From: Cellulomonas sp. WB94
Lineage (GTDB): Bacteria; Actinomycetota; Actinomycetes; Actinomycetales; Cellulomonadaceae
Assembly: GCF_003115775.1 (NCBI RefSeq)
Contig: NZ_QEES01000002.1
Coordinates: 2,108,001-2,172,000, forward strand
Direction: 5' to 3'
DNA length: 64,000 bases
A model generated the notes under the pieces. It made no database searches and was not told where the DNA came from. It saw nothing but the letters and a program-made list of their open reading frames with translations. The position numbers and the translations under genes were made by a program. The first letter of the stretch is position 1. Every line of letters starts with the position of its first letter. This document shows, piece by piece, positions 45,069 to 56,400 of this stretch.

Positions 45069-45739
45069 CCATCCGTGTGCTGCTCGCCGACGACCAGGCG
45101 CTGCTGCGGGCGACGTTCCGCCTGCTGCTCGAGTCGGCACCCGACCTCGAGGTGGTCGGCGAGGCCTCGACCGGCGAGGAGGCCGTCGCGCGCGCCCGCA
45201 GCGCCCGTGCCGACGTGGTGCTCATGGACATCCGCATGCCCGGGACGGACGGCATCGAGGCGACCCGCAGGATCACTGCAGACGAGGCCATGGCCGGGGT
45301 CAAGGTGCTCGTCCTGACGACGTTCGAGACCGACGACCTCGTCGTCGAGGCGCTGCTCGCGGGGGCCAGCGGCTACCTCGGCAAGGGGGTCGAACCGGGC
45401 GCGCTCCTCGATGCCATCCGGGTCGTCGCGTCGGGTGAGTCGCTGCTCTCGCCGACCGCCACGACGGCCCTCGTCGCACGGTTCCTGTCGCAGCCTCAGC
45501 TGCAGGCACGGACGGCGCCGGGTGGCCTGAGCGAGCTGACCCCACGTGAGCGCGAGGTCACGGCCCTCGTCGGCGCCGGCCTGTCGAACGGCGAGATCGG
45601 CGAGCGGCTGTTCATCAGCGGGACGACGGCGAAGACGCACGTCAACCGGGCCATGATGAAGGTCGGCGCGCGGGACCGGGCGCAGCTCGTGGTCTTCGCC
45701 TACGAGACGGGTCTCACCACGCCCGGCCACGCCACCTGA
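45065..45739 (+). CDS. LuxR/NarL-type response regulator
   Basis: The 224 residues have a receiver domain with acidic pair LLADDQ, phospho-Asp55 in DVVLMDIRMPGTDGIEATRR and the Lys in YLGKGVEPGALLDAIR. The C-terminal LuxR HTH is LTPREREVTALVGAGLSNGEIGERLFISGTTAKTHVNRAMMKVGARDRAQLVVFAYETG. The partner kinase overlaps by four bases. The target genes are not visible; transporters usually regulated by such pairs are absent next to it. Confidence 0.93.
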   Translation: MTIRVLLADDQALLRATFRLLLESAPDLEVVGEASTGEEAVARARSARADVVLMDIRMPGTDGIEATRRITADEAMAGVKVLVLTTFETDDLVVEALLAGASGYLGKGVEPGALLDAIRVVASGESLLSPTATTALVARFLSQPQLQARTAPGGLSELTPREREVTALVGAGLSNGEIGERLFISGTTAKTHVNRAMMKVGARDRAQLVVFAYETGLTTPGHAT

Positions 45740-45751
45740 CCCCAGCGCGGC

Positions 45752-46797
45752 TCAGCTGCCGAACCACTCCACGACCTGGTCGGCGATCGTCTTCTCGAAC
45801 CGGTCGTCGTCGTGCCGGGCGCGCAGCCACTGGGCGAAGTCGCCGTCGGCGGCGACGTCGAGCTCGCGGCGGCACGCGGCCGTGTCGGTGACCGCGCGGT
45901 ACAGCAGCTCCTCGGCCTCGGCGGGCGTCCGGTAGATGAACGGGTAGGCCGCGGGCAGGATCGCCCGCACCCACGGGCGGTCGGGGAACACGCCGACCGC
46001 GCCGGCGACGAGAGCCTCGATGTACTCCAGGCCGTAGGACTCCTCGGTGGCCGTGGCCAGGAACGCCGTCGTGCGCGCGAGGGCCTGCCAGTAGTCGTCC
46101 CGGTTGGCGGTCAGCGGGCCGACCCACGCCCAGTGGTGCCGGGAGAGCCGCATGGCCTTCTCGGAGATCAGGGACGACTCGTGCAGGCGCGCCTCGACCT
46201 TGATCGGCGTGCGCTTGGCGAGGCGTTCGACCACGTCGAGGAACACCTGAGGCTGCTTGCGGTCGGTCAGGTAGATGGCCGGGTACAGGACGACGGGCAC
46301 GGGCGGCTCGTTGCGGGGGCGCACGTGCTCGAGCCGGATGCCGAGGTTGACCCAGGCGACCCGGGCCTTCTCCGCGAGCGGCTGGACGGTCCAGCTCTTG
46401 ACGATCTCGCGGACCTCGCTCGCGGTGCGCTCGGAGTTCGCGAAGGTGGGGAACAGCGCGCAGGACAGCGCGAGGGCGGCATGCTCGACGGGGTTGGAGT
46501 ACAGCGAGGTGTTCCACCACACGAAGTTCATGATCTTCGGCTCGTCGCACCGGGCCTTCAGGCTCCGCCAGATGTTCACGGAGTCGATCACATCCATGGT
46601 GATGACGACTGTGGAGTCGCCGTCGACGGCCTCGAGCGGCACCACGTCGAAGCCCTCGCACTGCCGCTTGACGGGGCCGATGAGCTGCGCGCCGGGGAAC
46701 ACCCTCAGCAGCCGGCGGACCAGGGTCGCACCGGCGTCGTGACCTCCGACGTGCCCGTCGGCATCGACGCGCGCAGCCCCGTACTGGATCGCGATCT

Positions 46798-46801
<4 letters not shown>
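45752..46801 (-). CDS. GT-B type glycosyltransferase, coupled to pyrophosphatase gene
   Basis: The 349 residues resemble family GT1/GT4 glycosyltransferases: a starting strand MKIAIQYGAARVDADGHVGGHDAGATLVRRLLRVFPGAQLIG, PTFANSERTASEVREIVK, and the conserved donor-site segment TAFLATATEESYGLEYIEALVAGAVGVFPDRPWVRAILP (E-x7-E motif). The product is predicted cytoplasmic. Donor and acceptor are unknown. ATG 46801 overlaps the stop of the pyrophosphatase gene (ATGA), an unusual pairing that suggests removal of pyrophosphate supports a biosynthetic step, which is inference. Confidence 0.75.
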
Positions 46802-49359
<2,558 letters not shown>

Positions 49360-49553
49360 GATGGCCTCTGACCTGGGCGGCGATGCTCGGACGCTGCCAC
49401 GCTATTCCTGGGACATAGGCCCGGGGTGTGACCTTCGTCTCACGTCGCCCGCGAGATATTCCTCTGCAGCGGCGCGTCGACGCGGACCGACGCGAGCGCG
49501 CAGATGCGGACGGTCCCGAGCGTTGCGGCCGCAGATGCGGTTAGGGTGTCGTC

Positions 49554-49958
49554 GTGCCCCTGTTCCGTGTGCGAGAAGCTGCAGCACTGCTCGGTGTCAG
49601 CGACGACACGGTGCGCCGGTGGACGGAGTCCGGGCGGCTGTCGGCCACATCCGACGACGCGGGTCGCCAGGCGATCGACGGAGCCGTGCTCGCGCGGTTC
49701 GCGCAGGAGCTCGCAGCCGAGAACCCCGTCACGGCGGGCCAGATCAGCCGCCAGTCGGCCCGCAACCACTTCACGGGCCTCGTGACCAACGTCGTGCGGG
49801 ACACCGTGATGGCGCAGGTCGAGCTCCAGGCCGGACCGTTCCGCGTCGTCTCGCTCATGAGCCGCGAGGCCGCGGACGACCTCGGGCTCCAGCCCGGCGT
49901 GCTCGCGGTCGCCAGCGTGAAGTCCACCAACGTGGTCGTGGAGATCCCTGACAGCTGA
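49554..49958 (+). CDS. HTH-Mop molybdate-responsive regulator
   Basis: The 134 residues start with an excisionase/MerR-type helix-turn-helix (FRVREAAALLGVSDDTVRRWTESGRLSATSDDAGR) and end with a Mop/TOBE molybdate-binding domain (ARNHFTGLVTNVVRDTVMAQVELQAGPFRVVSLMSREAADDLGLQPGVLAVASVKSTNVVVEI). This arrangement is common before modABC in actinobacteria, where it acts like ModE. The gene lies 54 bases before modA on the same strand. GTG 49554 start. It probably represses the mod operon when molybdate is ample. Confidence 0.9.
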   Translation: MPLFRVREAAALLGVSDDTVRRWTESGRLSATSDDAGRQAIDGAVLARFAQELAAENPVTAGQISRQSARNHFTGLVTNVVRDTVMAQVELQAGPFRVVSLMSREAADDLGLQPGVLAVASVKSTNVVVEIPDS

Positions 49959-50012
49959 GCCCCCGCCCGACCCACCCGTCCCGAAGCCTCACGCCTCCCA
50001 GGAGACCCGCCC

Positions 50013-50822
50013 GTGCGTCGCCCCCTTCTCGCCACGCTGACCGCGGTCGCCGCAGCGATCGCCCTGCTGGCCGGCTGCGGATCCTCCGCCGGCAGCGACG
50101 CCGGGGCTCCGGCGGGCAGCGCGTCGGCGTCCGGCACGCCCCCGACGTTCGCCGGCAAGATCACCGTGTTCGCTGCGGCGTCCCTGACCGGGTCGTTCAC
50201 GACGCTGGGCAAGCAGTTCGAGGCGGCTCACACGGACGCCACGATCACGTTCAGCTTCGGGCCCAGCTCCGGGCTGGCCACCCAGATCACCGAGGGAGCG
50301 CCGGCCGACGTCTTCGCGTCCGCGTCGGCCAAGAACATGGACGCCGTGGTTGCCGCCCAGGCCGCCGAGGCTCCGTCGACGTTCGCCGAGAACGTCATGG
50401 AGATCGCCGTCGCGCCCGGCAACCCCGCGAGGATCGCGACTCTCGCCGACCTCGCCCAGGCCGACGTCAAGGTCGCGCTCTGCCAGCCGGACGTCCCGTG
50501 CGGCACCGTCGCGGCCAAGGTTCTCGCCGCTGCGGGCCTCACCGTCACCCCGGTCACCCTCGAGGCCGACGTCAAGGCCACGCTGACCAAGATCGAGCTC
50601 GGCGAGGTCGACGCCGGCCTCGTCTACGTCACCGACGTGCTCGCTGCGGGCGACAGGGTCATGGGGATCGAGATCCCGGCTGACGTGAACGCCGCCACGA
50701 GCTACCCGATCGCGACCCTCGCCGCATCGACGAGTCCCGAGCTGGCGAAGGCGTTCGTCGACTACGTCCTGTCGGCCGACGGCGCCCGCGTGCTGGCTGC
50801 CGCGGGCTTCCAGACGCCGTGA
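50013..50822 (+). CDS. modA: Molybdate ABC transporter substrate-binding lipoprotein
   Basis: The 269 residues begin with a lipoprotein signal (MRRPLLATLTAVAAAIALLAGC, lipobox L-A-G-C) and a Ser/Gly/Ala linker. The ModA fold follows: ITVFAAASLTGSFTTLGKQFEA, FSFGPSSGLATQITEGAPADVFASAS, LCQPDVPCGTVAAKVLAAAG and VDAGLVYVTDVLAAGDRVMGIEIP. Binds molybdate or tungstate outside the membrane. GTG start. It overlaps modB by four bases. Confidence 0.93.
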   Translation: MRRPLLATLTAVAAAIALLAGCGSSAGSDAGAPAGSASASGTPPTFAGKITVFAAASLTGSFTTLGKQFEAAHTDATITFSFGPSSGLATQITEGAPADVFASASAKNMDAVVAAQAAEAPSTFAENVMEIAVAPGNPARIATLADLAQADVKVALCQPDVPCGTVAAKVLAAAGLTVTPVTLEADVKATLTKIELGEVDAGLVYVTDVLAAGDRVMGIEIPADVNAATSYPIATLAASTSPELAKAFVDYVLSADGARVLAAAGFQTP

Positions 50823-51685
50823 CGACGCTGGTGCGAGTGCCGCGTCGAACCTCGGGGCCCGACGGCGACCGCCGCACCCGGTCCGTCGCCGACGTGACCT
50901 CGCGTGCGCCGTGGCCGCTGGCCGTCCCGGCCGTCGTGGCCGTCGCCTTCCTCCTGCTCCCGCTGGTGGGTCTGCTGCTGCGGGCCTCCTGGCGCGACCT
51001 GCCCCGGCTGCTCCTGGAGTCGGAGGCCGTGGGCGCCCTGCGGCTCTCGCTCGTCACGGCGACGATCGCGACGGTGATCTCGCTGGTCCTCGGGGTGCCG
51101 TTGGCCTGGGTGCTGGCCCGCGCACGCTTCCGGGGCCGCAGCCTGCTGCGCGCCCTGGTCACCCTGCCCCTGGTGCTGCCCCCGGTCGTCGGCGGCGTGG
51201 CTCTGCTGTTCGCGCTCGGGCGACGCGGGTTCATCGGTCAGTACCTGGACCAGTGGTTCGGGATCACCCTGCCCTTCACCAGCGCGGGCGTCGTCCTCGC
51301 CGAGACGTTCGTCGCCATGCCGTTCCTGGTCGTCACCGTCGAGGGTGCCTTCCGCTCGGCGGACCTGGGCCTGGAGGAGGCCGCGGCCACGCTCGGCTCG
51401 CGCCCGTTCGCCACCTTCTGCCGCGTCACGCTGCCGCTGATCGCGCCGAGCCTGATCGCCGGGAGCATGCTCTGCTGGGCGCGGGCACTGGGGGAGTTCG
51501 GCGCGACCATCACGTTCGCCGGGAACCTGCCGGGGGTCACGCAGACCATGCCGCTCGCGGTCTACCAGGCGCTCGAACGGGACCCCGACGCGGCCGTCGC
51601 GCTGAGCCTCGTGCTCGTGGTCGTCTCGATCGCGGTCCTCGGGCTGCTGCGTGAGCGCTGGCTCCACCCGGGCGCGACCCTGTGA
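50819..51685 (+). CDS. modB: Molybdate ABC transporter permease
   Basis: The 288 residues have five or six membrane helices: PLAVPAVVAVAFLLLPLVGLLL, LRLSLVTATIATVISLVLGVPLAWVLA, LVTLPLVLPPVVGGVALLFALG, AETFVAMPFLVVTVEGAF, SLVLVVVSIAVLGLL. The EAA loop is seen in GLEEAAATLGSRPFATFCRVTLPLIAPSLIAG. The N-terminal cytoplasmic tail (MTTLVRVPRRTSGPDGDRRTRS) is long for the family. GTG start at 50819 overlaps modA; modC overlaps the end. Confidence 0.93.
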   Translation: MTTLVRVPRRTSGPDGDRRTRSVADVTSRAPWPLAVPAVVAVAFLLLPLVGLLLRASWRDLPRLLLESEAVGALRLSLVTATIATVISLVLGVPLAWVLARARFRGRSLLRALVTLPLVLPPVVGGVALLFALGRRGFIGQYLDQWFGITLPFTSAGVVLAETFVAMPFLVVTVEGAFRSADLGLEEAAATLGSRPFATFCRVTLPLIAPSLIAGSMLCWARALGEFGATITFAGNLPGVTQTMPLAVYQALERDPDAAVALSLVLVVVSIAVLGLLRERWLHPGATL

Positions 51686-52872
51686 CCGCGCCGGCCGTCG
51701 CACGCGGGGGACTGCACGCCGACGTGGTCGTCGGACGCGGCGACTTCCGGCTCGAGGCGGCCTTCCGGGTCGCCCCCGGCGAGGTCCTCGCCGTCCTCGG
51801 GCCCAACGGCGCCGGGAAGACGACCCTGCTGCGCTCCCTCGCGGGGCTCGGTGCGCTGACCGACGGCCGCCTCGTGGTCGGCGCCGACACGTGGGACGAC
51901 GCCCGGGCCGGGGTCTTCGTGCCGGCGGTCGACCGTGCCGTCGGGCTCGTGTTCCAGGACTACCGGCTCTTCCCGCACCTGAGCGTGCTGGACAACGTCG
52001 CGTTCTCGGCGCGAGCCAGAGGCGCGCGGCGCACGGACGCACGACGGGACGCCGCCGACTGGCTCGCGCGCATGGACCTCGCCGACCTCGCCCGCAGCAG
52101 GCCGGGGGCGCTGTCGGGTGGGCAGGCGCAGCGCGTCGCACTGGCCCGCGCGCTCGCGTGCGACCCGCAGCTCCTGCTGCTCGACGAGCCGCTCGCGGCC
52201 CTCGACGCGCGGACCCGGCTGGAGGTGCGCGGCGAGCTGCGTCGCCACCTGGCGGCGTTCGGCGGTCCGAGCATCCTGGTGACCCACGACCCGCTCGAGG
52301 CCATGGTCCTGGCCGACCGACTGCTTGTCCTCGAGTCGGGCCGCATCGTCCAGGAGGGCACGCCGGCCGAGGTGGCCCGGCGACCCGCGACCGACTACGT
52401 CGCGCGCCTCGTCGGCCTCAACCTCTATGCCGGCACGATGACCGACCGCGGTACCCGACGTGTCGACCTCGACACCGGCGGGGTCCTGTTCGCCGCCGGG
52501 CACGGCCAGGACGCGGACGACGAGGACGCGGCGACGCCGGCTGCGGCAGGCACGGGCATGCTCGTCGTGCTCGCGCCGACCGCGATCTCCATCCACACCA
52601 GCCGACCGGACTCAGGCTCTGCGCGCAACACGTGGACGGGGGTCGTCGCAGGGCTCGAGCTCTTGACCGACCGGGTGCGCGTCGCGGTGGACGGCACCCC
52701 GTCGGCGCTCGTCGACATCACGCCCGCTGCGGTCGCCGACCTCCGGCTCGCGCCGGGTCAGCCGGTCTGGCTGACCGCCAAGGCCACCGAGGTCATCGCC
52801 TACGCCGACCCGGGACCGACCCCGGCGCGCGCCCCGGCCTACGCCCCGGCCACGGATGGTCCGACGCGCTGA
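51682..52872 (+). CDS. modC: Molybdate ABC transporter ATP-binding protein
   Basis: The 396 residues contain Walker A (LGPNGAGKTTLLRSL), Q-loop VFQDYRLFPHLSVLDNVAF, the signature LSGGQAQRVALARALA, Walker B LLLLDEPLAALDAR, and switch His in ILVTHDPLEAM. The C-terminal 130 residues contain a TOBE/Mop-like domain (WTGVVAGLELLTDRVRVAVDGTPSALVDITPAAVADLRLAPGQPVWLTAKATEV), which senses molybdate. GTG 51682 overlaps modB. The insertion HGQDADDEDAATPAAAG makes the TOBE region slightly longer than usual. Confidence 0.92.
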   Translation: MTAPAVARGGLHADVVVGRGDFRLEAAFRVAPGEVLAVLGPNGAGKTTLLRSLAGLGALTDGRLVVGADTWDDARAGVFVPAVDRAVGLVFQDYRLFPHLSVLDNVAFSARARGARRTDARRDAADWLARMDLADLARSRPGALSGGQAQRVALARALACDPQLLLLDEPLAALDARTRLEVRGELRRHLAAFGGPSILVTHDPLEAMVLADRLLVLESGRIVQEGTPAEVARRPATDYVARLVGLNLYAGTMTDRGTRRVDLDTGGVLFAAGHGQDADDEDAATPAAAGTGMLVVLAPTAISIHTSRPDSGSARNTWTGVVAGLELLTDRVRVAVDGTPSALVDITPAAVADLRLAPGQPVWLTAKATEVIAYADPGPTPARAPAYAPATDGPTR

Positions 52873-52890
52873 CCTCTCGGTGACGAGGGG

Positions 52891-53091
52891 TCAGGGCGTC
52901 GGTTCGTGGGTCAGGGTGACGATCTCGACGTCGGGGCCCGGGAAGACCAGGGTCTCGTGGCCGTCGTCGAACTTCACCAGGTACGGCGGAGTGCCGTCGG
53001 GGCCGTGCGCCTCGAGCACCTCGCCCCGCCGTGACGGGGTCCCGAGGACCCGGCCGTGGATGATGATCTCGTCGCCTACGGAAGCATGCAT
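52891..53091 (-). CDS. DUF1918 protein
   Basis: The 66 residues (MHASVGDEIIIHGRVLGTPSRRGEVLEAHGPDGTPPYLVKFDDGHETLVFPGPDVEIV) match DUF1918, a small beta-barrel protein typical of actinobacteria. Function unknown. It is monocistronic, and the 375 bases after its start hold no other gene. Confidence 0.9.
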   Translation of the reverse strand: MHASVGDEIIIHGRVLGTPSRRGEVLEAHGPDGTPPYLVKFDDGHETLVFPGPDVEIVTLTHEPTP

Positions 53092-53466
53092 CGTCGCTCA
53101 CCTCGGATCCAGAGTAGACGCGAACACCGGCGTTCTGCGAGGCAGCGGAGGCACCGTCGGGGGCCTGGGGAGTTCACCCGTTCTCGCTCCGTTGGACGTT
53201 TGACCAGGAACCCTCCGAGGATCCACAATTGCTTTGACAGTGCGCATCGCCTGCCCCCTGCGCGGTGCGCACTGTTCACGTCCGGTGTCGGGCGGGCCTC
53301 CTCGCGGGGCTCGCCCGATCACCCGGAACGGACCATCCGGACAGCTCCCCGCCACCGCGCGGGTCGAGGCAGATCCGCACGATCACCCTCTTCGCCACCC
53401 CCCTGATCGCCGGGCCATCGGCGTGCCACGCGTCCGTCCGCGAGCCGTGCGGTTAGCGTTCCCCAC
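53092..53466. other. Long intergenic region without a gene
   Basis: This 375-base gap separates DUF1918 from the large helicase-like gene on the other strand. It is less codon-like than its flanks, with scattered A/T. A TTGACA hexamer is at 53234-53239, but no matching -10 was found at the usual distance. It may hold the divergent promoters. I see no RNA gene or repeat. Confidence 0.5.
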
Positions 53467-56400
53467 GTGACCGTCCCTGCGCGCACGTCCGGCTCGGGAC
53501 CCGGAATGGCACCCGAGTCCGACGCGACCACCTCTGTCGACCCGACGGCCTCGTCGTCGGCGCCGGTCCTCGTCTCCTCGCCGTCCGCCGACGAGCTCGT
53601 GGCCGGTGCGGTCGCGACCTGGCGCGGTGCGCTGGTCGAGGCCGCCGGTGGGTCGACCCTGTCCAACGTCGATCTCCTCGGTGACGCCGCGCTGGACCTG
53701 TCGGCGGCGCACCCGTCGGGCATCGCGCAGCTCTTCGCGGGCCGCGAGACCCGCCTGTCCAACCTCGTGCGCGAGGGTGGCTCCCTCGCGACCGCGAAGC
53801 GCCGGGCCCGGAGCGTCGGGTCGCGCGCCGAGAGCTACGCGCAGCGCTACGGCATCGCCCCGACCTACCTCGCGATCGGCGTGGCGACCTGGACCGAGCG
53901 GACGACGCCGGACGTCGCGTCCGACGACGTCGCGGCCCTCGCCGCGGTCACGCGCGCGGCCCGGGTCCAGCGCGCCGCATCGGCCTACGACGTCGACGCC
54001 GACGGCGGGACGCACACGCCCGCTGAGCCCCGCACGGTGCGTGCGCCGGTGCTCCTGCGGCCGGTGTCGCTGCGAGCCCGGGGAAGCGGCGAGAGCGACT
54101 ACGAGCTCGCGCTCGAGCCGTCGCTCGAGGTCAACCCGATCCTGGCGCGCGCGCTGCGCAGCCGCGGCGCGCTGCTCGACCCGGGTGCGGTGGCACGCGG
54201 AGCATTCACCGGCACCGGGTTCGACCCGCGGCCCGCGCTCGACCGGCTCACGTCGCTCGGCGCCGCCGTGCTCGAGGACTTCGAGCTCGTCGAGCGCATC
54301 GTCGTCGGAACGTTCGTGCACCCCGGACAGGTCCTCGTCGACGACCTGGACGCGCTGTCCGGCACGCTCGACCGGCACGAGGTCGTCGCAGCGCTCGCGG
54401 GCGTCGAGGAAGCGCGCGCGGGTCTGCGGCGCCCGGTGCCCGCCCCGGTCCGCGGCGACCGGGACCCCGATCTCGAACGTGGCGTCGGGGACCTCGACGC
54501 CGCTCAGCAGCATGTCCTGGACGTGATCGCGACCGGTGAGCACCTGTTCGTCGACGCGCCGACCGGGAGCGACGTCACCGGCATGCTCGCTGCCGTCGTG
54601 GCCGACGCGGCAGCGTCGGGGCGCACCGTCCTGTACGTCCCCGGGCACCGGCGGGCGTCCTCGGCGCTCAAGGCTCGGCTCGAGCAGCTCGGTCTCGACG
54701 ACCTCCTCCTCGACGTGGCGCCCGAGGCCGGCTGGCGCACCGCCGTGGGCCGTCGGCTGCTCGGTGCGATGACGCTCGAGGTGCGGCCGCCCGAGCACAC
54801 CCGCATCGACGGTGTGCGCCGGGACCTCGTCAAGCGGCGCGAGCAGCTGCGTGCCTACGTCGCGGGGCTGCACGCCGAGCGCGAGCCGTGGGGGGTCTCT
54901 GCGTACGACGCGCTGCAGGCGCTCGCGCGGCTCACCGCCGCCCGCCCCGCCCCTCGCACGACCGTCCGGCTCGGCGTCGACGTCGCGCGCGTGCTCGACG
55001 CCGAGCGGCGCACCGCGCTCGCGGCCGACCTGGCCCGGGTGTGCGAGCTCGGCGCGTTCACGCTCCAGCCGTCGGACACCCCCTGGTTCGGTGCCGACCT
55101 GCTGACCGACTCCGCCGCGCACAGTGCGCTCGAGACGCTCGGACGCGTGCTCGGCTACGGACTGCCACGCCTCACCGAGCGGGTCGCGGAGGTCTCGGCA
55201 GCGACCGGACTGGTCCCCGCCACGACCGTCGCCGCCTGGGGTGAGCAGCTCGTCATGCTCGGCGGCATCCGCGGTGCGCTCGACCTGTTCCAGCCGATGA
55301 TCTTCGAGCGGACCGCCGCCGACCTCGTCGCCGCGACGGGCACCAAGGAGTGGCGCGAGCAGCACGACCTGCCCATGGGCTACTGGCTCCGTCGTCGCCT
55401 GCGCAAGCAGGCCAAGGACATGGTCCGCCCGGGTCGCCCCGTCGCCGACCTTCACAGCGCGCTCATCGAGGTGCAGAAGCAGCGCCAGATCTGGCAGGCG
55501 CACTGCCCTGCGGGCGGCTGGCCGCAGCTGCCCGAGGGGCTCGCCACGATCGAGGACGAGTTCCGCGACCTGAGCGCCGACCTTGACGAGCTCGACGCAG
55601 CGCTCACCGGGACACCCGGGGGAGCCGGCCTGTTCGAGGTGCCCCTGCCCGAGCTCACCGCCCGGCTCGCCCGGCTGGTCACCGACCGCGCCGCGCTCGA
55701 GACGCTGCCCGCGCGGACCGCTCTCGAGCGTTCGCTGACCGCCGCGGGTCTCGGCGACCTCCTCGCCGACCTCGCGCGTCGTCGTGTCGACGCCGAGCTG
55801 GTGGGTGCCGAGCTCGAGCTGGCGTGGTGGAGCACGGTGTTCGAGCAGATCCTCACCGCCGACCCGGCCCTCGCGGGGTACGACGGCGCGACGCTCGGGC
55901 AGCTCTCTGCGGAGTACGCCGCCTTCGACCGTGAGCACGTCGCGAGCCTGTCGACGCCGGTGCGCAACGCGGTCGTCGGCCACATCGGCACGGCCTTGCG
56001 CATGCACCGCGACCAGGCCGAGGCGCTGTTCGGCGAGCTCGTCGAGGACCGCATGACTTCCGTGCGCGAGACGGTCGCCCGGTACCCCGACGTCACCCGG
56101 CGGCTGCGCCCTGTGCTCGCCGCCTCACCGATGCTCGTGCCGCAGCTGCTGCCCGCGTCGCGCACGGTCGACGTCGTCGTCATCGACGCGGCTGCCCAGC
56201 TGCCCGTCGAGGTCGCCGTCGCGGTCATCGCCCGGGGTCGGCAGGTCGTCGTCGTCGGCGATGCGCGCTGCGCGTCCGGCACCGCCGTGCGTGACCTCGC
56301 CGACGTCCTGCCGGTGGTCGCGCTGCGTGCCGACGCGTCCCGCCGCGACCCGTACCTGACCGCGTTCCTCGCGGCGCACGGCTACGAGGGTGTTCTCAGC

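Noticed and set aside
49360-49553. Molybdenum-cofactor riboswitch near the mod genes
   Set aside because: No matching conserved core. The HTH-Mop protein explains control.
53383-56007. 874-residue open frame opposite the helicase-like gene
   Set aside because: Codon pattern and composition show it is the antisense shadow of the real gene.
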